A stretch of DNA of 64,000 nucleotides from Capnocytophaga haemolytica (lineage in GTDB: Bacteria > Bacteroidota > Bacteroidia > Flavobacteriales > Flavobacteriaceae), in the NCBI RefSeq assembly GCF_001553545.1, contig NZ_CP014227.1, forward strand, positions 2,338,501 to 2,402,500. Reading direction: 5' to 3'. Below are positions 1-7,693 of this stretch, in pieces. The notes beneath the pieces were generated by a model that worked only from the letters and a program-made list of their open reading frames with translations, was not told the origin of the DNA and searched no databases. The position numbers and the translations under genes were made by a program. Positions within the stretch are counted from its first letter, which is position 1, and every line of letters starts with the position of its first letter.

Positions 1-246
1 AGGCAAGTCAAGTTATTTTTTGTCAGTACAATAGTGATCGCGGGGCTGTGCTCTTTCATAATGGGGCTTCCTCTATGGCGCATAGCTCTCAATCCTCTGA
101 GTGCCTTTGTGGCAATCTTGAGCGGAGGAGGCTTAATTATTATGTTGATGATAGGTGTTTTTATAGTCAAAGTAATCCCATTCGCGTTGCTGATAGCCTT
201 TATCAATTACCTATGGATACAGTATTTTAAATCAAAAACTAAATAA
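1..246 (+). CDS. Small membrane protein, 5' end outside the window
   Basis: The reading frame is open from the first base of the window to the TAA at 244-246, so the start lies upstream; 81 codons are visible. An internal GTG at 34 is a possible start but nothing singles it out. The visible part is almost entirely hydrophobic, with two or three likely membrane spans and a short basic tail ending in KSKTK. I do not recognise a family. It ends 2 bp before the next gene, so the two are probably co-transcribed. Its last bases and stop lie in a sequence copied almost exactly before the gene at 860. Coding is likely from the tight spacing and consistent hydrophobicity; the function is unknown. Confidence 0.5.
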   Translation, partial: RQVKLFFVSTIVIAGLCSFIMGLPLWRIALNPLSAFVAILSGGGLIIMLMIGVFIVKVIPFALLIAFINYLWIQYFKSKTK

Positions 247-306
247 CAATGAAAAAGATAACCTTACTCATTACAGTGCTTATGAGCCTGACGCTCAGTG
301 CTCAGA
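235..306 (+). repeat. Duplicated leader/signal-peptide segment, copy 1
   Basis: About 72 bp covering the end of the first ORF, the start context CTAAATAACAATG and the signal-peptide codons of the 249 gene. It recurs at 846-917 with only a handful of substitutions, including synonymous-type changes such as gct/gcg. Both copies include the same untranslated bases before ATG, so this is a DNA duplication and not only convergent signal peptides. Confidence 0.85.
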
Positions 307-836
307 TTACAGTAAAAGGGAGATACATTGATGGGAATAAAAAGCCCATAAGCGGGGCAAAGGTATGGGTAGAAGGGAAGACTATTTCAACAACTACGGA
401 TGAGAAAGGTAATTTCTCCCTTAAAGCTGAACGTTGGGACACAGTGATTTTTGGGGAAATAGGCTCTTTTCATATCATAAGTGATAATGCTTCACCGCTG
501 AAATTTATCTTTATAACTGACAGAGATCCCAATCTCTCTATTGCAGTTACTACTGATTTCTTTATTGATGGAGAAAAGGTATCCAAAGTTGACTTTATCA
601 ATGCTGAAAAAGAGAAGCACTTATTTAAATACAGAGAAACTATTGCAGAAGACGAGAGCTCTTCGGAAGAAAAATACAATGTGCAAATAGAGGCTTATAC
701 GAAGCAGCTATGGAGAGAAGCTACCCAAGAAATGGATAAAAACCATAGAAGAGAGTTCAAACGTATTAACCCTATTCCGTGGAGCAATTATGTCGCATTA
801 ACAGTGACATTATTAGTGATTTCGTTAGTTACATAA
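249..836 (+). CDS. Secreted protein with carboxypeptidase-regulatory-like domain
   Basis: A 195-residue protein with a Sec signal peptide (about residues 1-18, cut after LSA). Residues about 20-70 look like a CarboxypepD_reg-like beta-sandwich: VKGRYIDGNKKPISGAKVWV, then TTTDEKGNFSL, the usual pattern of Bacteroidetes surface proteins. The middle is charged and probably helical, and the C terminus (about 174-195) is one hydrophobic segment that could anchor it. The function is unknown. The first 19 residues and the DNA just upstream are nearly identical to those of the DUF4139 gene 24 bp downstream. The gene is more AT-rich than that neighbour. It may have arrived or been duplicated with the shared leader. 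Confidence 0.7.
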   Translation: MKKITLLITVLMSLTLSAQITVKGRYIDGNKKPISGAKVWVEGKTISTTTDEKGNFSLKAERWDTVIFGEIGSFHIISDNASPLKFIFITDRDPNLSIAVTTDFFIDGEKVSKVDFINAEKEKHLFKYRETIAEDESSSEEKYNVQIEAYTKQLWREATQEMDKNHRREFKRINPIPWSNYVALTVTLLVISLVT

Positions 837-845
837 ATAAAACCA

Positions 846-917
846 AAAACTAAATAACAATGAAAAAGATACCCTTACTCATTACGGCACTTATGAGCCT
901 GACGCTCAGTGCGCAAC
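846..917 (+). repeat. Duplicated leader/signal-peptide segment, copy 2
   Basis: Second copy of the segment at 235-306. Here it gives the start context and signal peptide of the DUF4139 protein. The two copies bracket the 249-836 gene, which is the arrangement expected if that gene was inserted or amplified by recombination between, or creation of, these direct repeats. Confidence 0.85.
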
Positions 918-2764
918 AAGTGCCAACAGACACTAAGGAGGTAAAGACCTCAGTGGATGCCGTTACGGTGTTCAACAACGGCGCACAGATCACGCGCAAG
1001 AAGACGGTGCTCTTGCCCAAGGGCGTTACGCAGCTGCGCTTTACCGACCTCTCACCCTATATCAGTGCGGAGAGTATCACCGTGAAGGCTACCACAGGGG
1101 TTACGATCCTCTCCGTAAACCACAAAATCAACTTCTTAGATCAGGCGAAAGCAGCTCCTGAATTGGAGCAGCTCAAGAAGGACATCGAGGCAGCAGTGCG
1201 CGAGCGAGAGACCGAACTCACGCGCCTTGAGGTCATCAAGGAGAACATCGACCTCCTGCAAAAGAACAAAGACCTCAGTGGCAAGAATAACCCTGTGCAG
1301 CTCGGCAACTTGCAGCAGGTGGCGGACTATTACAATCGGCGCCTTACCGAACTCAAGCTCGAGGAGAACAAGCGCAATGAGACACTTGATGCGCTCGAAA
1401 AAAGGCTGCGCAATCTCCAAAACCAGAAGACTACCCTTGAGGGCAAAACCAATACGGAACGCGGCGAAATAAGCATTAAGGTCAGTGCCGATGCCGCTAA
1501 GAACGTGCCCTTTGAGTTGCGCTACGTAGTGGACAATGCGCGTTGGCAACCGAGCTATGACCTCCGCGCCAGCGACATCAACCAGCCTATCCGATTGGTG
1601 TATAAAGCCAGCGTACAGCAGGACACTAAGGAGGATTGGGACAACGTTCACCTCACGCTTTCCTCAGCCGAGCCTACCCTCTCTAATGAAGCCCCTGAGC
1701 TCAATCCTTACTACATCGACTATGGGGTGAACCACCCTTCGTTTAAGAACAAGAAGATGGATACGCCATTGCGCTCCCTCAGCGGAATGATACAAGGCAT
1801 TATAACTGATGGGCAAGGAGAGCCGCTGCCTGGTGTGTCTGTAGTGGTGAAAGGCACTTCCAGAGGAGTCGCTACCGATTTTGATGGGAAGTTCTCTATA
1901 AGTACCAATGTTGTGGGTAACAACAATTTAGTAATAAGTTATATTGGCTTTAAAACACAGGTAGTCAGCCCCAAGCCTGTGATGCGTATAGCCTTAAAAG
2001 AAGATAATATGCAATTAGAAGAAGTGGTGGTGTCAGGCTATACTGGTAGTAAGAAACGCAGTCGCAAGGAGCGTGACCTCGCCAGAGAAGCTGTCAAAGC
2101 TGAAAAGGTAGTAGAAGAAGAGCAGCCTACCGTTGCCCTGAAGACCATCGACACGCCTACCAATGTGCAGTTTAACATCGAGGTGCCTTACACCATAAAG
2201 AGCGACAACCAAGTGTATGCCGTAGACATACAGTCGCTTAAAGTGCCTACGCAGTACAAGTATTACACCGTGCCTGCGGCTGAGAAGACGGCTTTCCTGA
2301 TGGCACAGCTCACCGACTACCGCGCTTACAACCTCTTGGAAGGCGAGGCGAACATCTTCTATGAGGACACTTTCATCGGCAAGACCTCCATTGACCCTAA
2401 TCAGCTGAGTGATACCCTCAAGATCTCACTCGGTCAGGATAAGAAGGTGGTTGTCAATCGTGAGGCAGTAAAGCAGCTTACCTCGCGCCAAACGCTTGGC
2501 AGCAAAGAGGAGACCACCCGCCATTGGAAGACCACCGTACGCAATGCCAAGAGCGAGCCTATACAAATCACCGTGCTCGACCAATTGCCTGTATCGCGCC
2601 GCAAAGAGATAGAAGTCATTAACAAAAACGTCTCAGGCGGCAAGCTCAACCCCGACACAGGTGAAATCACTTGGGAACTCACCTTACAACCTTCAGAAAA
2701 GAAGGAGTTAGAAGTAGAATACAGCGTAAAATACCCCAAAAACAGACGGGTGGTGATAGAATAA
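860..2764 (+). CDS. DUF4139 (MuiA-like) secreted protein with inserted SusC-type domain
   Basis: A 634-residue exported protein (signal peptide 1-19). Residues about 30-130 match the N-terminal DUF4140 region (VTVFNNGAQITRKKTVLLPKG). A coiled coil fills about 95-200, and the DUF4139 beta-rich region follows (WQPSYDLRA, WDNVHLTLSSAEP) and resumes from about residue 430 to the end. Between the two DUF4139 halves, about residues 308-410, sits a CarboxypepD_reg-like domain ending in LEEVVVSGYTGSKKRS, which is how SusC/RagA receptors begin. The insert is visibly more AT-rich than its GC-rich flanks. MuiA-family proteins have no firmly known role. Identification of DUF4139 is good; the purpose of the insert is unknown. 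Confidence 0.85.
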   Translation: MKKIPLLITALMSLTLSAQQVPTDTKEVKTSVDAVTVFNNGAQITRKKTVLLPKGVTQLRFTDLSPYISAESITVKATTGVTILSVNHKINFLDQAKAAPELEQLKKDIEAAVRERETELTRLEVIKENIDLLQKNKDLSGKNNPVQLGNLQQVADYYNRRLTELKLEENKRNETLDALEKRLRNLQNQKTTLEGKTNTERGEISIKVSADAAKNVPFELRYVVDNARWQPSYDLRASDINQPIRLVYKASVQQDTKEDWDNVHLTLSSAEPTLSNEAPELNPYYIDYGVNHPSFKNKKMDTPLRSLSGMIQGIITDGQGEPLPGVSVVVKGTSRGVATDFDGKFSISTNVVGNNNLVISYIGFKTQVVSPKPVMRIALKEDNMQLEEVVVSGYTGSKKRSRKERDLAREAVKAEKVVEEEQPTVALKTIDTPTNVQFNIEVPYTIKSDNQVYAVDIQSLKVPTQYKYYTVPAAEKTAFLMAQLTDYRAYNLLEGEANIFYEDTFIGKTSIDPNQLSDTLKISLGQDKKVVVNREAVKQLTSRQTLGSKEETTRHWKTTVRNAKSEPIQITVLDQLPVSRRKEIEVINKNVSGGKLNPDTGEITWELTLQPSEKKELEVEYSVKYPKNRRVVIE

Positions 2765-2767
2765 TCT

Positions 2768-3985
2768 ATGAAAACGATTTACAATATCATTACGTATATT
2801 GCAGGGGTACTACTGCCAATACCTGCGTTGTGGAATAAGAAGTTGCGGCTCTTTGTCGAGGGGCGCAAAGAGGTATTTGCATACCTTAAAAAGCACATCA
2901 CGGCTGAGGGAAGTTGGGTATGGGTGCACGCAGCATCGCTGGGGGAGTTTGAGCAGGGGCTGCCCGTGATACAAGCCTTGCGCGGGCAGGGCTACAAGGT
3001 GCTCGTTACCTTCTTCTCGCCTTCGGGCTATGAGGTGCGCAAGAATAGCCCTGAGGTGGATGCAGTGTGCTATCTGCCCTTAGATACCCCCGCCAACGCC
3101 CAGCAATTGGTGGCTATCGTGCAACCCAAGATGGCGTTCTTTGTAAAGTATGAGTTCTGGACGAACTACCTCCACGCACTGAAAGACAACGGTGTACCTA
3201 CCTATCTTATCTCGGGTATCTTTCGCGAGGGACAGGCGTTCTTTAAGTGGTACGGCGGTTTGCAGCGCGCTTGTCTGCCCTGCTTTACGCACTTCTTTGT
3301 GCAAAACACCCTCTCAAAGTCGCTATTAGAACGATTAGGCTACGGGAACGTAACGGTTAGTGGTGATACGCGCTTCGACCGTGTGGCTGCTATTGCTACC
3401 CTCGACAATCATTTGGGCTTTATGGAGACCTTTAAGGGCAACAGCCTCTGTGTGGTCTTTGGGAGCTCGTGGCCTGAGGACGAGGCTGTTTACCTGAGCA
3501 CCATTAACGAGAGCACAGCGGGGACAAAGTTCGTCATTGCACCACACAATATCCACCCAGAGAATATTGCAGCACTGCAAGAGCGCATTACCAAAAGGGT
3601 AGGGCGTTACTCCGAAAAAGACAGCATAGACCTCACTGCAATAGACGTGCTTATCTTAGACACGATAGGTATCCTTACCAAGGTCTACGCGTATGCCGAT
3701 GTGGCTTACGTGGGCGGCGGTATGGCAACAGGACTGCACAACGTCTTGGAGCCAGCGGTCTTTGGCGTGCCTGTGGTTATTGGCAAGCATTATGAGAAGT
3801 TTGCCGAGGCAGTGGACTTGGTAGCCTTGGGCGGAGTACGCTCTGTAGACAGCGAGGCAAGTTGCAAAGAGGTGCTTACAGCACTTATTGCAAGCCCTGA
3901 GAAATGCCACAGTGTAGGGGCTATTAATGCGCGGTATATCGCTGAGAAGAAAGGAGCAACAGAGAGGATAATGAATAATTTATAA
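2768..3985 (+). CDS. waaA: 3-deoxy-D-manno-octulosonic acid (Kdo) transferase
   Basis: 405 residues, normal for WaaA/KdtA, a GT-B glycosyltransferase that moves Kdo from CMP-Kdo to lipid A precursor at the inner face of the cytoplasmic membrane. The N terminus has one hydrophobic segment. WVHAASLGEFEQG (about 51-63) carries the acceptor-side Glu-containing motif of the family. The C-terminal half has VFGSSWPEDE, FVIAPHNIHPENI and YVGGGMATGLHNVLEPAVFG, the CMP-sugar binding half. The gene starts 3 bp after the DUF4139 gene and is followed after 6 bp by the next gene, so it is inside an operon. Confidence 0.95.
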   Translation: MKTIYNIITYIAGVLLPIPALWNKKLRLFVEGRKEVFAYLKKHITAEGSWVWVHAASLGEFEQGLPVIQALRGQGYKVLVTFFSPSGYEVRKNSPEVDAVCYLPLDTPANAQQLVAIVQPKMAFFVKYEFWTNYLHALKDNGVPTYLISGIFREGQAFFKWYGGLQRACLPCFTHFFVQNTLSKSLLERLGYGNVTVSGDTRFDRVAAIATLDNHLGFMETFKGNSLCVVFGSSWPEDEAVYLSTINESTAGTKFVIAPHNIHPENIAALQERITKRVGRYSEKDSIDLTAIDVLILDTIGILTKVYAYADVAYVGGGMATGLHNVLEPAVFGVPVVIGKHYEKFAEAVDLVALGGVRSVDSEASCKEVLTALIASPEKCHSVGAINARYIAEKKGATERIMNNL

Positions 3986-3991
3986 GGGATA

Positions 3992-4945
3992 ATGAAACAG
4001 ATTGTATTCGTACTTTTTACACTTATAGGGATAAGCACCCACGCACAAATGGATACATACGCCTATAAGCAACGCTTGGAAGGAGTAAAGACTAATACGT
4101 GGCACAAGGTCGTATTGCCACAGTCCGTCTATGGCAAACTACAAAGTCCGATGAGCGACATTCGTATCTATGGAGTAGGCAGCAAGGACACGATTGAAGT
4201 GCCTTATATAAAAGGTGATATTTACCCCAAATGGCATAAACTTGCTATAGGGAAGCTGCCAGCAACTGTTGAGGCAACTCGCAAAGCACAGCACGAGGAT
4301 ATTGATGCTGCGACCCAGAGCCAAACGGTTGCCTTCACACTGAAAAACGATAAATCATCACAGTGTACTATCCTTACCATCACACTTCCTGAAGCTCTTT
4401 ATATAGCTAAGATACACATTCAACCTAAGAGTTCTTTTAGCTATTTTCGTAGAATTACCGCTAAAACAACTGATAAGCCCTTAGAGATAGACAATCGATA
4501 CAAGCAAGTGCTACTCTTTGAGAACAATCTGAGCTCTAAAAGCGATAATACTTTTTACTTTGACGACATTATCACTAATAAAATCGTTCTAACAATAGAA
4601 AATAACGATAACCAGCCTCTAAAGTTTGAAGGAATAGACATTTTTACGATCAATTACAAGTTTATTGCACGATTTGCTGAGGCAGATCGTACTTATTATT
4701 TGGTGTATGGCAAGGCTGACGATCGCAGTCCACAATATGATATTACGCACTTTGAGAATGAAATCCCTAAAATGCTCACCACGGTGCACTACATAGGCAA
4801 GCCCGAACCCATTAAGGTAGCTAAAACCCTCTCCCACCCTACTGCCGAGAAGGAGAAAGATAACAACTACCTCCTTTGGGGCGTAATGGGAGTGATAGTA
4901 GCACTTATTTTTATCTTCTCTGTAAAGATGATTCGAAAACCTTAA
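3992..4945 (+). CDS. DUF3999-like exported membrane-anchored protein
   Basis: 317 residues. A signal peptide (1-18, ending THA) is followed by a large extracytoplasmic part and one C-terminal membrane span (about 291-310) with basic residues after it (KMIRKP), so it is anchored with most of the chain in the periplasm. The opening YKQRLEGVKTNTWHKVVLP and DIRIYGVGSKDTIEVPY resemble the DUF3999 family of flavobacteria as I remember it. No catalytic motif is apparent. It is the last gene of the run that includes waaA; the tandem TAATAA ends it at 4943-4948. Confidence 0.6.
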   Translation: MKQIVFVLFTLIGISTHAQMDTYAYKQRLEGVKTNTWHKVVLPQSVYGKLQSPMSDIRIYGVGSKDTIEVPYIKGDIYPKWHKLAIGKLPATVEATRKAQHEDIDAATQSQTVAFTLKNDKSSQCTILTITLPEALYIAKIHIQPKSSFSYFRRITAKTTDKPLEIDNRYKQVLLFENNLSSKSDNTFYFDDIITNKIVLTIENNDNQPLKFEGIDIFTINYKFIARFAEADRTYYLVYGKADDRSPQYDITHFENEIPKMLTTVHYIGKPEPIKVAKTLSHPTAEKEKDNNYLLWGVMGVIVALIFIFSVKMIRKP

Positions 4946-5099
4946 TAATCTTTAGAAATCAATACATTATACTGCTACTTAAAAATTATTTTCAATGTTT
5001 GAAGAAAAAAAAGTGCTAAAAATATTAGGTTATCTCAAAAAGTATTTATAATTTAGCCCCCGATTTCAATTATTTATTAACATCTAAACAAAACTAATA

Positions 5100-6383
5100 A
5101 TGACAAATTTTGCTAAATTAATTTACGAAGGGAAAGAGTACGAATTCCCAATCGTCGTAGGGACGGAAAACGAGAAAGCCATTAACATTGAAAAATTACG
5201 TGCCCTCACAGGCTTAGTAACCCTTGATTCTGGCTACAAAAACACAGGTGCTTGCCAGAGTGCCATCACCTTCTTAGATGGTGAGCAAGGAATCCTGCGT
5301 TATCGAGGTTACAACATTGAGGACTTAGCAGCCCACGCTGAATTCTTGGAAGTAGCTTATCTATTAGTATTTGGAGAGCTCCCTACCAAAGAGGAGTACG
5401 CACATTTTAAGAAAACAATTCATAAGTACACTTTAGTGCACGAAGAAGTGCGTAAAATCTTAGACGGATTCCCCAAATCAGCACACCCTATGGGGGTATT
5501 AGCTTCTATTACCAGCGCACTAACGGCTTTTAACCCTGTGCCAGTAAACGTAGATTGCCCTCACGATGTCTACGAAGCAGTATGTAAAGTGATTGCTAAA
5601 GTAACCATTGTAGCTACTTGGGTGTTTCGTAAACGCGAAGGACTGCCTCTGAATTACTATAAAAATGACTTAGGGTATATCGAAAATCTACTGAGAATGC
5701 TCTTTGCTATTCCCACAGAACCTTATGATATTAACCCCACTGTAGTCAATGCACTCAACAAGCTCCTTATCCTTCACGGCGACCACGAGCAAAACTGCTC
5801 TACCTCAACCGTTCGCTTAGTAGGGAGCTCACACGCTGGTTTATTTGCAAGTATTGCCTCAGGAGTATCAGCCCTCTGGGGAAGGCTGCACGGAGGGGCT
5901 AACCAAGCCGTTATTGAGATGCTTGAAGCTATCTATGCTGATGGAGGGGATGTAGATAAGTTCATCGCCAAGGCAAAGGATAAGAACGACCCTTTCCGAT
6001 TGATGGGCTTCGGGCATCGTGTATACAAAAACTTCGACCCTCGTGCAAGTATCATCAAAGCAGCTGCCGATGATGTGCTACACGCTTTGGGCATTGACGA
6101 GCCTATATTCGAGATCGCTAAGCATTTGGAGAAAGTAGCCCTCGAAGACCCTTATTTCAAAGAACGCAACCTCTATCCTAATGTCGACTTTTATTCAGGG
6201 ATTATCTACCGTGCACTGGGGATGCACGTGGAGATGTTCACCGTGCTCTTTGCTATCGGTCGCCTACCAGGGTGGATAGCCCAATGGAAGGAAATGCGCC
6301 AAGGAGGAGAACCCATAGGTCGCCCACGACAGATCTATATAGGAGCTGTACAACGTCCGTATGTAGCACTGAATGAACGCTAA
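5100..6383 (+). CDS. gltA: Citrate synthase
   Basis: 427 residues, the usual size for the type II (hexameric) bacterial enzyme, which condenses acetyl-CoA and oxaloacetate to citrate. The family signature is clear: GDHEQNCSTSTVRLVGSSHA with the first catalytic His, LHGGANQAVIEML, and MGFGHRVYKNFDPRA with the second His and substrate-binding Arg. The N-terminal small beta domain (YEGKEYEFPIVVGTENEKA) typical of this type is present. It stands alone, with a 150-bp upstream gap and a strong hairpin terminator after it. No clear TAnnTTTG element was found upstream. Confidence 0.97.
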   Translation: MTNFAKLIYEGKEYEFPIVVGTENEKAINIEKLRALTGLVTLDSGYKNTGACQSAITFLDGEQGILRYRGYNIEDLAAHAEFLEVAYLLVFGELPTKEEYAHFKKTIHKYTLVHEEVRKILDGFPKSAHPMGVLASITSALTAFNPVPVNVDCPHDVYEAVCKVIAKVTIVATWVFRKREGLPLNYYKNDLGYIENLLRMLFAIPTEPYDINPTVVNALNKLLILHGDHEQNCSTSTVRLVGSSHAGLFASIASGVSALWGRLHGGANQAVIEMLEAIYADGGDVDKFIAKAKDKNDPFRLMGFGHRVYKNFDPRASIIKAAADDVLHALGIDEPIFEIAKHLEKVALEDPYFKERNLYPNVDFYSGIIYRALGMHVEMFTVLFAIGRLPGWIAQWKEMRQGGEPIGRPRQIYIGAVQRPYVALNER

Positions 6384-6408
6384 ATTTATTTTAAAACACG
6401 AACATTGG

Positions 6409-6450
6409 TATAGGCGAATAGCTTAGTATTAGCTATTTGCCTATATTTTT
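6409..6450 (+). terminator. Rho-independent terminator after gltA
   Basis: A 14-bp stem (6410-6423 with 6431-6444, one G-U wobble), a 7-nt loop and a following T-rich run (attttta). It lies 26 bp after the gltA stop and separates it from the surE promoter. Confidence 0.85.
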
Positions 6451-6508
6451 ATATAGTGTAAATACAAAATAATTTGTACTCTCTTATACTGTTTTCAGAA
6501 ATAATATG

Positions 6509-6516
6509 TAATTTTG
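6509..6516 (+). promoter_or_regulatory. Bacteroidetes -7 element for surE
   Basis: TAATTTTG matches the TAnnTTTG consensus 43 bp before the surE ATG. No good TTG -33 element is seen at the usual distance, so this is weaker than other promoters in the window. Confidence 0.5.
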
Positions 6517-6559
6517 CCGCCATATTTCGCTTTTAAGGGCGATAGGATTGATTATTTAT

Positions 6560-7330
6560 ATGCAGAAACCTTTAATATTAATAACCAACGACGACGGCAT
6601 CACTGCCCCAGGCATTCGCTGCTTAATAGCGATAATGCGTGAGCTGGGCGAGGTAGTTGTAGTAGCCCCCGGCTCGCCTCAAAGCGGCAAAGGGCACGCC
6701 GTAACGCTGGATACGACCATCTACTGCGACCCTGTGCAGAGCCCATTGGAAGGCGTGCGGGAGTACGCTTGCAGCGGTACCCCTGCCGACTGCGTGAAGA
6801 TCGCCAAACACGAGGTGCTCGAAGGGCGGTTGCCCGACCTTTGTGTGAGCGGCATCAACCACGGCTCGAATGCCTCCATCAATGTGATTTACTCAGGCAC
6901 AATGAGTGCCGCTATTGAGGCTGGTACGGAAGGAATCCCTGCCATAGGCTTTTCGCTCTTGGACGACAGCTGGGAGGCGGACTTCACGCAAGCGCGCGAT
7001 TTCATTAAGACCATAGCTGAGAAGGTGCTCACCGAAGGATTGCCCAAAGGGGTGGTGCTCAACGTGAATATCCCCGCCTTAAAGCGGGAGGCTATCAAAG
7101 GCATACGCGTGTGCCGCTCAGCCCGCGGACGTTGGATAGAGCGGTTTGACAAGCGCACCTCACCACAAGGGCGCGTTTACTATTGGATGACGGGCGAGTT
7201 CATCAATAACGACCTTGCAGAAGATACAGACATTTGGGCACTCGACCACGGCTATATTTCGGTGGTACCCGTAGGCTTTGACCTTACGGTACACGAGGCT
7301 ATTGATACACTTAACACTTGGCAATTATGA
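6560..7330 (+). CDS. surE: 5'/3'-nucleotidase SurE
   Basis: 256 residues, a standard SurE metal-dependent nucleoside monophosphatase. The N terminus LILITNDDG gives the metal-binding Asp11-Asp12, and SPQSGKGHAV gives Ser42 of the active site. YACSGTPADCVKIA and VSGINHGSNASINVIYSGT, with the metal-ligand Asn, follow. The ATG at 6560 is chosen over an upstream in-frame TTG at 6548 because SurE proteins begin a few residues before the ITNDDG strand. The stop overlaps the next start as ATGA (7327-7330), so the two are translationally coupled. Confidence 0.96.
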   Translation: MQKPLILITNDDGITAPGIRCLIAIMRELGEVVVVAPGSPQSGKGHAVTLDTTIYCDPVQSPLEGVREYACSGTPADCVKIAKHEVLEGRLPDLCVSGINHGSNASINVIYSGTMSAAIEAGTEGIPAIGFSLLDDSWEADFTQARDFIKTIAEKVLTEGLPKGVVLNVNIPALKREAIKGIRVCRSARGRWIERFDKRTSPQGRVYYWMTGEFINNDLAEDTDIWALDHGYISVVPVGFDLTVHEAIDTLNTWQL

Positions 7331-7614
7331 ACTACAGACTCAAACAACAACTCATAGGGCTGGCAGTAGGGCTGGTGGCAAACGCAATAGGAATTATAAT
7401 TGCTACGTTGATCCTTTCAAAGTACAGCCTGTGCACAACCCTTGTTGATGCTTATGAGAAGAACTATATAGGCAAGCTCATTGCCCTTGGTGGTATCCTC
7501 GACCTTATTGCTTTCTTTTTCTTTATCCGAAGAGATGAGAATGAACGTGCCCGCGGGGTGCTAATGGCTACTTTTATATTGGCGTTTATTACTTTATTGT
7601 TACAACTTAAATAA
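7327..7614 (+). CDS. Small membrane protein
   Basis: 95 residues with three likely membrane spans (about 8-30, 50-66 and 78-94) and short charged connectors (YEKNYIGK, RRDENERARG). The start is the ATG of an ATGA overlap with surE. The family is not recognised. A small membrane protein after surE is, as I recall, common in flavobacteria, where lpxB usually follows; here lpxB is absent from this position and an LTA-synthase-like gene follows. Coding is supported by the overlap and composition. Confidence 0.7.
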   Translation: MNYRLKQQLIGLAVGLVANAIGIIIATLILSKYSLCTTLVDAYEKNYIGKLIALGGILDLIAFFFFIRRDENERARGVLMATFILAFITLLLQLK

Positions 7615-7618
7615 TAGG

Positions 7619-7685
7619 AGGCAGAAGTCAGAGGCCAGAGGTCAGAAAGTGCTGATCTCTGACCCCTGACCTCTGGTCTCTTCAA
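7619..7685. repeat. TCAG/CTGA hairpin repeat between genes
   Basis: A purine-rich arm (gaagtcagaggccagaggtc) is followed by its complement (ctgacctctggtctct). CCAGAGGTCAG pairs with CTGACCTCTGG perfectly, and the stem extends about 5 bp outward with one wobble. It starts 5 bp after the stop of the small membrane protein and ends 9 bp before the next gene. It belongs to a dispersed family in this window (see 17641-17815, 20378-20473, 44620-44645). Confidence 0.8.
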
Positions 7686-7693
7686 CATTAGAA

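Noticed and set aside
1136..1651. A 171-codon minus-strand frame in the DUF4139 gene
   Set aside because: Shadow of a GC-rich coiled-coil coding region; leucine/valine-rich with no signal or family.
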